A stretch of DNA of 64,000 nucleotides from Bacteroidales bacterium (GTDB taxonomy: Bacteria > Bacteroidota > Bacteroidia > Bacteroidales > F082), in assembly GCA_016291135.1 (NCBI GenBank), contig JAEFAE010000009.1, positions 1-64,000 on the forward strand. The letters are read 5' to 3'. Shown here piece after piece: positions 53,015 through 61,089 of the stretch. Below the pieces are notes generated by a model that was given only the letters and a program-made list of their open reading frames with translations, searched no databases and had not been told where the DNA came from. Every line of letters begins with the position of its first letter. Position 1 is the first letter of the stretch. Made by a program: the position numbers and the translations under genes.

Positions 53015-56000
53015 ATGAAAAAAGTTTTATTCCTGTTGTTCTGCCTCATCCTTGGCGCAACCGCCGTGGCGCAGAACAAGATTCAGTTCCGTTCAGCTGA
53101 CAAGGCTGAATGCGTGAAAAGCGACATGACGAGTTTGAAGGCCACCTTCTCTTTCTCTGGCCTTGAGGCTCAGAAAGTCGAAACCGAGCGCGGTACCTTT
53201 TCAGAAATCTACATCGAAGGCGCTTATCCCAACGGCAACGTTGGCGAACCGCAATTACCGATGTTCACCCGGCTCATTGCCATTCCCACGGGAGCTACCC
53301 CTAATGTTACGGTAGGATCCCATTCCGAAACGTCGTACACCTTGAGTGACTATGGTATTGGCACCATTTCCGCCATGCAGGCTCCAATTCGCAAGGACGT
53401 TGAGCCGAGCACGGTAGCGTACGCCTATAACGAGGCTGCCTACGCTCGCAACAGTTACAACGACGATCCGATTGCCATGGTCGAGGTGCTCGGCACCATG
53501 CGTGGCATCACGATGGGTCGTCTCATCGTGCAACCCGTCCGCTATAACCCCGCTGCCGGCACCGTGAAGGTGTATAACGACATCGAGGTGACCGTCAATT
53601 TCGAAAACGGCGATGCTAAAAGCACCGAGGAGATGTTCCACAACACTTTCAGCCCTGCTTTTACCAGCGTCTATGACCAGATCTTCAACATCGACATGCT
53701 GACCGGTGGCACAAGGGATGCTTACACCGACCATCCCGACATGTACAACACGCCGGTAAAGATGTTGGTGATTTGCTATTCAGGTTTCAAAAACAACAGC
53801 GCACTGACCTCATGGCTGCAATGGAAGCTCCAGAAAGGTTATTATGTTGACATTTATTACACCGATGAGACCGGCACCACCGCAAGTGCCATCGCCTCCT
53901 TCATCAAAACGAAATACAACGCCTCCGTTTCGGCAGGCAACGCCTACACCTATCTGATTGTGATTGGCGACACCGGACAAGTACCTCAATACATGACAAA
54001 GACTGTTGACGAGTCTTGCGCTTCCGACCTTGGATATTCAAGCGTCAACTTCTCTTCAAACACGAGCAACTACTTCCCCGACATGTACTACAGCCGTATG
54101 TCGGTGGAGAACACCACCCACTTGACCAACTATATCAATAAGGTGTTGACTTACGAGAAATATGAGTTCACCGATGGTGGCAACTACTTGAACAACGTGA
54201 TCCTCGTTGGTGGTTGGGATTCCAACTGGACCAGCCGCGTGGCCAAGCCCACCATTAATTATGCGACGAACTATTACTTCAAATCAAGCAACACTACCTA
54301 CGGTGGCTTTGAAAACGGTACCATCAGCGCCACCATCTCCACAAGTTCCACTGCTGGTTACAGCGGCAGCAACAACGGTTGCTACAACGGCATCAACAAT
54401 GGCGTTTGTTTCTTGAACTATACCGCCCATGGCGACAAACAGGAATGGTATCAGCCTAAGATGACGGCCGCCCATGTGGCCACGCTTACCAATACTGGCA
54501 AGTATTTCTTTGGTGTCGGTAACTGCTGTCTGACGGGTAACTTCAACAACACCTCGACGACCTATTCCCCGGGTTCTGCCATTGGCACTAATGCCTGCTT
54601 TGCCGAGACCATGATTCGTGTACCTAACGCAGGTGCCGTGGCTTACGTGGGCTGCTCACCTTATTCTTATTGGTATGAGGACTTTTATTGGGCAGTTGGA
54701 GCACATTCCTACTCTGCAGGCAACTACCCGACTCAATCGGCTTCTTCAAAAGGCGTTTATGATATTATGTTTGAAGACCAATATTGGAACTCGGCCTCAT
54801 CGTTGCTTTATGTAGGCAACCTCGCCGTGCAACAGGCTGTCAGTAACGGCAACACCAACAGCAGTGTCACCGATGGCAACTGCAACAACTCGGCTCACTA
54901 TTACTTCCAGTTCTACCACACCTTTGGCGATGGTTCTGTGATGCCTTACATCACCAAGCCTGAAGCGAACACGGTGACAATTCCCAGCACGGTTACCCCT
55001 GGTACCACTTCTATCACTGTGAACGCCGTGGCTGGTTCCTACGTCGCTGTCACCGACAACAGCTCGGTCATCTACGGCGTTGCTGAGGCCAACACGTCGG
55101 GTGTGGCTACTGTGAACTTCACCAATGCCATCCCCAACAGCGGCACCCTTTATGTGGTGGTCACCCGCCAGCAATACCAGCCCTATTTCGGCACCATCAC
55201 GGTGCAGGGTGGCACACAATACAACATCACCACCAAGGTCACCCCGACCAATAGCGGCACCGTCACCGGCGCAGGTTCCTATTACGAGAACACCCAGTGC
55301 ACTTTGACAGCCACGCCTGCCACGGGTTACACCTTCACCAACTGGAAGAAGGGCAACAGTGTGGTTTCCACCAACGCCAGCTACACCTTCACCGTGAGCT
55401 CAACCACCGCTGGTGAATACACCGCCACCTTCACCGCCATCCCGCAATATACCATCACTGCCAGTGCCAACCCGACCAACGGAGGCACCGTCACCGGTGG
55501 CGGCACCTTCTATGAAAACACCTCTTGCACGCTGACCGCCACGGCCAACACAGGCTATGCCTTCAGCAAGTGGACCAAGAACGGCACGCAGGTATCCACC
55601 AACCCCACCTATACCTTCACCGTCACCGCCGCAGGCTCCTATGTTGCCAACTTCGACCAGCTCGTCGCACACAGCGTGACCTGCAACACCGTTGAGGGCG
55701 GTACCATCAGCGCCAGCGTCAGTTCCGCCTACATGGGTGATGAGGTCACCCTCACCGCCACGGCCGACGACGGCTACTTCTTCTCTGCATGGGATGTCCG
55801 CGACGCCAACAACAGCCCCATCACCGTGTCGAACAACAAGTTCACCATGCCCAACAGCAACGTCACCGTCAGCGCCACCTTCGTGCAAGGCTGCAACGTC
55901 ACCATTGCCGATGTGGAGCATGGCACCGTGACCGCCTCGGCCACCTTCGCCGTCCCCGGCACCACCATCACCTTGACCGGCACTCCCGCCACCGACTACG

Positions 56001-58948
56001 TCTTGAGCCGTTGGATGGTCTTCAAGACAGGCGATGTCCGCGAAGGCGTCGCCGTCACCGGCAACAGCTTCGTGCTCCCCGCTTACGACGTCACCGTCGT
56101 CGGCATCTTCAAGATGACCAAGGAGGCCGAGGTCGCCATCGGAAGCGGCACCAGCGCCGACAGCTACCTGCCAACCTACGCCTATTACAATTATTCACTC
56201 ACTCAGCAGATCTACACGGCTTCGGAAGTCGGTCAAGCCGGCACTATCACCAAGATCGCCTTCAAGGTGTCCAATTCCAAGTCAACTTCCAGAACGCTTG
56301 ATGTCTATCTGAAACACACCACCAAGACCGCCTTCTCCAGCCAGACCGGTTGGGAGACCGTGAGCAGCAGCGACAAGGTGTTCAGCGGCAGCGTCGCGTT
56401 CCAATCCTCTGGTTGGACCACCATTACCCTCAGCACTCCGTTTGAGTACGATGGTACGAGCAACCTGGTCGTCTGCGTGGATGACAACACTGGATCCTAC
56501 GTAAGCAGTTCCAACAACTCGCCCAAGTTCTATGTCTATTCCACCAATGCAAACAGGGCCCTGCGCATCTACAGCGACGGCACCAACTACACCGCCACCT
56601 CACCGAGCAGCTACACAGGAACCTACGTCACTTCCAACAACCAGATCACCTTCACGATGACCACGAGTGGCAGCGACGCCTCGCTGACCGTCTCGCCCAA
56701 CGTCCTGAGCGGCTTCACATACGCTGAGGGATCCGGAACGACAGACGCCCAAAGCTTCGCCATCATCGGCGTGGACCTCACCGAAGACATCACCGTCACC
56801 GCTCCAGAAGCCTTCGTGATCAGTGACGAAGAACACGGGACCTACGGTAGTAGCTTGACGCTTACATCCGGAAGCAAAGGCAACCGTGAGACCCTCACCT
56901 ACGACTTCGAGACCGGCTGGCAAAACTGGACCACCTTCCAAGGCAGCACCACTTCGCCCAACAGCTGGATGCACAACACCGAATATCCCACCTCCAACAA
57001 TGACTTCACCAGCGGCTATGGCTACAGCAGTTCCGACGGCTTCATGCTCTCCGAGTCCTACATCTCCGGCTCTTCGAGCGGCACCGGAACCGCCGTCACC
57101 CCCGACAACTACCTCGTCTCGCCCCAGGTGACCCTCGGCGGAAGCATCACCTTCCATGCCGGTGTCCAAAATGTCAGCTATTGCGCCGAGAAGTTCTCAC
57201 TGATGGTTTCGACAACGGGCAGCACCAGCGCCAGCGACTTCACAACGGTGCAAACCTGGACGTATTCCGCCAATGCAACTTCAGGCAGTGAATGGCAAGA
57301 ATTCACCGTTGACCTGAGTGCCTACAGCGGCACCGGCTACATCGCCATCCGCCACTTCGACTGTAACGACCAATGGATCTTGAAGATCGACGACGTCAAC
57401 ATTGTGCAACCCGAAGACAGTCCCGTCAATCCCACCGATCCTACCATCGAACTCCTCACCGCCAACGTCTATGTCAGACTGAAGACCAACCTCACCCAAG
57501 GCAATTATACCGGCACGGCCGCCGTGACCTCAGGTGAAGTCACGTCCAACGTCACCCTCAACGGTGAAGTCACCGAAGGCGAATACACCAACTACACCAT
57601 CACTGCTGTTGCCAACCCGGCTGAAGGTGGTACCGTAAGCGGAGCTGGCGTCTATCATGACCAAGCCACACCGCACCTCATCGCTACAGCCAACGAAGGC
57701 TATCATTTTGTCAATTGGACTGAAAACGGCGTTGAAGTCAGCACTGAGAGCACCTACCTCTTTACTTGCGACGGCAACAGAGACCTGGTGGCCAACTTCT
57801 CGGAGACCGTCCCGGCCGTCGAACAAACCATCACGCTCGCCCAAGGCTGGAACTGGTTCTCCTCGCCCCTCGTCGCCGATGACTTGATCGACCAAGTCGA
57901 GAATAGCCTCCAAGACAACGCAAAACAGATCACCTCCAAAAACAGCGGCTTCGACCAATACAACCCCAGCAACGGCAACTGGATCGGCAACCTCAACAGC
58001 ATCGCCGTCGAGAACAAGTACCGCATCCAAACCAACAACGCCTGCCAGATCGCCATCACCGGAAACAACGCCAATCCCGCCGAACACCCCATCACCCTCA
58101 ACAAGGGCGCCAACTGGATCGGCTACCCCCTCTCCTCTGAAACCACTCTCAACGACGCACTCGCCGACTTCACACCCGAAACCGGCGACCGCTTCGAGTC
58201 CAAGAACGACGGCTTCGCAGAGTATTCGGGCACCAAGTGGATCGGCACCCTCGCCGCAAACGGCAAGACCCTCAAACCCGGACAGGGCTACATCTACAGG
58301 TCCAAGGCCGATGACAGCAAGCAGCTCGTCTATTCCGCCAGCGGCAAGGGTGACGACGGAACCGTACAAGTGGACGAGCCCTCCTTCTGGAAGGCCGACA
58401 ACGCCGCCTTCGCCGACATCATGTGCGTCACCGCACTCGTAGAGATCGACGGCATCGCCTCCGACGACATCGAGCTGGCCGCCTTCGTCGACGGACAGTG
58501 CCGCGGCGCCGTCAGGATGATCTACGTCGAATCCCTCAAGCAGCACCTCGCCTTCCTCACCGTTGGCGGCAACGATGGCGAGACCGTCTCCTTCAAGGCC
58601 CTCGCCAACGGCAACGTCGTCGAACTCGAGGAAACCGAACGCTTCTCGGCCGCCGAGGCCCTCGGAAGCCTCAACCGCCCCGTCGTCCTCCACAGCGCCT
58701 CCGGCACCTTCGCCCTCTTCCCCAACCCGGCCGAAAGGGGTGAGCAGGTCCAGATCGCACTGCCCGACAGCTTCGACGCCGAAAACGCCACCATCGAGGT
58801 CTTCAACGCCCTCGGCGCTCGCGTCAACAACCAAGCCCTCAACAAAGGCGCCTTGGAGATCCAAGGCATGACTGCCGCCGGTCTCTACACCGTCAAGGTC
58901 ACCGACCGTCAGGGCAATGTCCTTTACGGAAAACTTGTCGTGAAGTGA
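53015..58948 (+). CDS. C25 cysteine protease, Kgp-like, with adhesin domain and T9SS tail (K2)
   Basis: The protein has 1977 residues. Propeptide (20-235) is followed by a C25 domain with His472 in NYTAHGDKQEW and Cys505 in GVGNCCLTGNF. Next come an Ig-like domain, four InlB-like repeats (about 730-1038), the QQIYTA module (1040-1220) and a gingipain-type cleaved-adhesin domain (about 1295-1470: DFETGWQNWT, DNYLVSPQVTLGG, FSLMVSTTGS). A further InlB-like repeat, a double GWNW module (1604-1780) and a T9SS type A sorting domain (FALFPNPAERGEQ to the final LYGKLVVK, about 1898-1977) follow. It is the only member of the locus with a recognisable T9SS tail. It starts 12 bases after R1 and ends at a strong terminator. 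Confidence 0.93.
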   Translation: MKKVLFLLFCLILGATAVAQNKIQFRSADKAECVKSDMTSLKATFSFSGLEAQKVETERGTFSEIYIEGAYPNGNVGEPQLPMFTRLIAIPTGATPNVTVGSHSETSYTLSDYGIGTISAMQAPIRKDVEPSTVAYAYNEAAYARNSYNDDPIAMVEVLGTMRGITMGRLIVQPVRYNPAAGTVKVYNDIEVTVNFENGDAKSTEEMFHNTFSPAFTSVYDQIFNIDMLTGGTRDAYTDHPDMYNTPVKMLVICYSGFKNNSALTSWLQWKLQKGYYVDIYYTDETGTTASAIASFIKTKYNASVSAGNAYTYLIVIGDTGQVPQYMTKTVDESCASDLGYSSVNFSSNTSNYFPDMYYSRMSVENTTHLTNYINKVLTYEKYEFTDGGNYLNNVILVGGWDSNWTSRVAKPTINYATNYYFKSSNTTYGGFENGTISATISTSSTAGYSGSNNGCYNGINNGVCFLNYTAHGDKQEWYQPKMTAAHVATLTNTGKYFFGVGNCCLTGNFNNTSTTYSPGSAIGTNACFAETMIRVPNAGAVAYVGCSPYSYWYEDFYWAVGAHSYSAGNYPTQSASSKGVYDIMFEDQYWNSASSLLYVGNLAVQQAVSNGNTNSSVTDGNCNNSAHYYFQFYHTFGDGSVMPYITKPEANTVTIPSTVTPGTTSITVNAVAGSYVAVTDNSSVIYGVAEANTSGVATVNFTNAIPNSGTLYVVVTRQQYQPYFGTITVQGGTQYNITTKVTPTNSGTVTGAGSYYENTQCTLTATPATGYTFTNWKKGNSVVSTNASYTFTVSSTTAGEYTATFTAIPQYTITASANPTNGGTVTGGGTFYENTSCTLTATANTGYAFSKWTKNGTQVSTNPTYTFTVTAAGSYVANFDQLVAHSVTCNTVEGGTISASVSSAYMGDEVTLTATADDGYFFSAWDVRDANNSPITVSNNKFTMPNSNVTVSATFVQGCNVTIADVEHGTVTASATFAVPGTTITLTGTPATDYVLSRWMVFKTGDVREGVAVTGNSFVLPAYDVTVVGIFKMTKEAEVAIGSGTSADSYLPTYAYYNYSLTQQIYTASEVGQAGTITKIAFKVSNSKSTSRTLDVYLKHTTKTAFSSQTGWETVSSSDKVFSGSVAFQSSGWTTITLSTPFEYDGTSNLVVCVDDNTGSYVSSSNNSPKFYVYSTNANRALRIYSDGTNYTATSPSSYTGTYVTSNNQITFTMTTSGSDASLTVSPNVLSGFTYAEGSGTTDAQSFAIIGVDLTEDITVTAPEAFVISDEEHGTYGSSLTLTSGSKGNRETLTYDFETGWQNWTTFQGSTTSPNSWMHNTEYPTSNNDFTSGYGYSSSDGFMLSESYISGSSSGTGTAVTPDNYLVSPQVTLGGSITFHAGVQNVSYCAEKFSLMVSTTGSTSASDFTTVQTWTYSANATSGSEWQEFTVDLSAYSGTGYIAIRHFDCNDQWILKIDDVNIVQPEDSPVNPTDPTIELLTANVYVRLKTNLTQGNYTGTAAVTSGEVTSNVTLNGEVTEGEYTNYTITAVANPAEGGTVSGAGVYHDQATPHLIATANEGYHFVNWTENGVEVSTESTYLFTCDGNRDLVANFSETVPAVEQTITLAQGWNWFSSPLVADDLIDQVENSLQDNAKQITSKNSGFDQYNPSNGNWIGNLNSIAVENKYRIQTNNACQIAITGNNANPAEHPITLNKGANWIGYPLSSETTLNDALADFTPETGDRFESKNDGFAEYSGTKWIGTLAANGKTLKPGQGYIYRSKADDSKQLVYSASGKGDDGTVQVDEPSFWKADNAAFADIMCVTALVEIDGIASDDIELAAFVDGQCRGAVRMIYVESLKQHLAFLTVGGNDGETVSFKALANGNVVELEETERFSAAEALGSLNRPVVLHSASGTFALFPNPAERGEQVQIALPDSFDAENATIEVFNALGARVNNQALNKGALEIQGMTAAGLYTVKVTDRQGNVLYGKLVVK

Positions 58949-58970
58949 ATAGCTAAAAGCTAATAGTCAA

Positions 58971-59003
58971 AAAATCCGCCGGAGCAATCCGGCGGATTTT
59001 TTT
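58971..59003 (+). terminator. Rho-independent terminator after K2
   Basis: A perfect 13-base stem (aaaatccgccgga/tccggcggatttt) closes on a GNRA-type loop gcaa and is followed by a T-run. It separates the M14-K1-R1-K2 operon from the PPAD-R2 unit. Confidence 0.92.
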
Positions 59004-59080
59004 GTTTTATCATCCGGAATTATTAACTTTTTTTATGAAAAAAGGCGAACAAAACCTATTGATAAATAAACAATTATAAC

Positions 59081-59088
59081 TATTTTTG
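59081..59088 (+). promoter_or_regulatory. Promoter of the PPAD-R2 unit
   Basis: TATTTTTG matches TAnnTTTG, with TTG at 59059-59061 spaced 19 bases upstream, the spacing typical of Bacteroidota -33/-7 promoters. The DNA from 59010 to 59110 is strikingly AT-rich compared with its neighbours. The ATG is at 59110. Confidence 0.75.
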
Positions 59089-59109
59089 TTGGTTTTATTT
59101 TCATTAGAT

Positions 59110-61062
59110 ATGAAACGACTTTTTATTATTCTTTTAGGTTGCTTATGCCTCATCCCTTGGACGGCATTCAGTCAGCAAGACAAACAACCCGATTGGAAAA
59201 AGCTTCACTACCTCTCCGAAGAGGAGATGCTTTCGGGGAATCGCAGTTCCATCTATCAGGAAACCGACCCTCCCACGGGCGATTACGTACGATTCCCTGC
59301 CGAATTCGAGCCCATGCAGGCAGTGACGATCCGCTACCCGCTCGGCATCCCGACCAGCCTTGTCAAGCAACTGTCGGAGCGCACCAAGGTTTACTGCATT
59401 GTCTCTTCCAGCCAGCAATCCTCAGCCAGAAACACCTTCCAAAATGCTGGCTGCAACATGAGCAACATTACCTACTACAACATGTCAACGGACTCGTACT
59501 GGGTACGCGACTATGGTCCGTGGTACATCTTCAACGACCTGGAGCCTGCCATCGTTGACAATGCCTATAACCGTCCCCGTCAAAACGACAACATGGTGCC
59601 GGTTCGCATGGGACAACAACTTGGGCTCACCGTTTATGGCATGAACCTCCAACATACCGGCGGCAACATGATGGAAGACGGTCGCGGTGTGGGTGTTTCC
59701 GACGAACTGATTCTGAACGAAAACAACCATGACGAAGACAATGTTCGGACCAAGATGAGAAATTATCTTGGCATTGACCCCTACCATATCACCATCGATC
59801 CGCAAGGTGACTACATCGCCCACGTAGATTGCTGGGGCAAGTTTCTCGCACCCGACAAGATCCTCATCGCAAAGCTGCCTACCACAAACAGCCAATACGA
59901 TGAATACGAGCAAGTGGCCGAGTTCTTCGCCAACACCAACTGCTGCTGGGGCTATCCTTATAAGGTGTACCGTGTGGAAGAACCCGGCGGCTACACCGTA
60001 GCTCCTTACACCAATAGTTTGATTGTCAACAAGACCGTATTCGTACCAATGGGTTCCAACAGCACCTACAACAACAAGGCGTTGCAAGTCTATCAAAATG
60101 CCCTACCCGGCTACGAAATCATTGGTGTGACGGGAGCAAGCAACACCCCATGGGAAAACACCGACGCCCTTCACTGCCGTACCCGTGGCGTGATGGACTT
60201 CGACATGCTTTTTGTGGACCATCGTAACGTGGTGTTCGGTGAGCAGCCCATGCAGGAATCCATCGCCATTACCAGCAAATTCATTGCCTATAGCGGCGAG
60301 AGCCTCAAACAAGACTCGCTCCTCGTCTATTATCGCATTGACAATGGCGCATGGCAAACCGCCTCCATGACCGCTACCGGCAATGCCAATGAATATGTCG
60401 GATACATTACGGGCCATCACTACGGTGCTTCAGTCGACTACTACGTCTTCGGTGCCGACGAATCCAACCATCGTTACACCCAACCGGTATTTGGTGCCGA
60501 CGAGCCGCACCACTTCACCATTGAGGAAGGCCCGGCCACCTTGGAACAGACCTATACGTTCAATACCGGATGGACATGGTGGAGCACCAACCTGGACATC
60601 AGCAAGGCCGATCTGGAAGCAGCTTTAGGCACACATGGCATCCAAGTCTCATCTCATCACGACGGCTTCGACATGCTCAACACCGCAAACGGCAATTGGA
60701 TGGGCAACCTCAGTGGTTTCTGCGTCGAAAAAGCCTACAAGATTCGGGTTGCTGAAAGCTGTACCATCACCCTAAACGGCATCCCTGTCGATCCCACGGA
60801 ACATCCCATCACCTTAAAAAATGGATGGAACTGGATTGGTGTCCCTGTCGACCATAGCCTCACGTTGACCGAAGCCTTCTCCAATCTTTCTCCGGAAGAC
60901 GGCGATGAGATCAAATCCCAACACGACGGCTTTTCGCAATACAGTGCCACCCTACAACGCTGGATCGGCACACTTCAAACGCTTGAACCAGGGAAAGGCT
61001 ATCTCTATAGATCAAATGCCAGTGAGGATAAGGTATTTCTATATATAAATAATATTGATTAA
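59110..61062 (+). CDS. Peptidylarginine deiminase, PPAD-type, secreted
   Basis: The protein has 650 residues with a signal peptide (MKRLFIILLGCLCLIPWTAFS). It would convert peptidyl-arginine, in PPAD mainly C-terminal, to citrulline and ammonia outside the cell. Every PPAD active-site position I could place is conserved: Asp134 (YWVRDYGPW), Arg155 and Arg157 (YNRPRQND), His238 and Asp240 (HVDCWGKFLAP), Asn302 (PYTNSLIVN) and Cys356 (TDALHCRTRG). These correspond to Asp130, Arg152, Arg154, His236, Asp238, Asn297 and Cys351. The IgSF domain of PPAD follows (about 385-475), but the T9SS tail of PPAD is replaced by a double GWNW module (475-650). Agmatine deiminase is excluded by the signal peptide, the two Arg residues and the IgSF domain. 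Confidence 0.93.
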   Translation: MKRLFIILLGCLCLIPWTAFSQQDKQPDWKKLHYLSEEEMLSGNRSSIYQETDPPTGDYVRFPAEFEPMQAVTIRYPLGIPTSLVKQLSERTKVYCIVSSSQQSSARNTFQNAGCNMSNITYYNMSTDSYWVRDYGPWYIFNDLEPAIVDNAYNRPRQNDNMVPVRMGQQLGLTVYGMNLQHTGGNMMEDGRGVGVSDELILNENNHDEDNVRTKMRNYLGIDPYHITIDPQGDYIAHVDCWGKFLAPDKILIAKLPTTNSQYDEYEQVAEFFANTNCCWGYPYKVYRVEEPGGYTVAPYTNSLIVNKTVFVPMGSNSTYNNKALQVYQNALPGYEIIGVTGASNTPWENTDALHCRTRGVMDFDMLFVDHRNVVFGEQPMQESIAITSKFIAYSGESLKQDSLLVYYRIDNGAWQTASMTATGNANEYVGYITGHHYGASVDYYVFGADESNHRYTQPVFGADEPHHFTIEEGPATLEQTYTFNTGWTWWSTNLDISKADLEAALGTHGIQVSSHHDGFDMLNTANGNWMGNLSGFCVEKAYKIRVAESCTITLNGIPVDPTEHPITLKNGWNWIGVPVDHSLTLTEAFSNLSPEDGDEIKSQHDGFSQYSATLQRWIGTLQTLEPGKGYLYRSNASEDKVFLYINNID

Positions 61063-61089
61063 TATATTTTTGTGAATATAAATTAAAAT

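Noticed and set aside
59110-61062. Agmatine deiminase as the identity of the deiminase
   Set aside because: The protein has a signal peptide, the two PPAD arginines (YNRPR), an IgSF domain and PPAD-like wording around all active-site residues.
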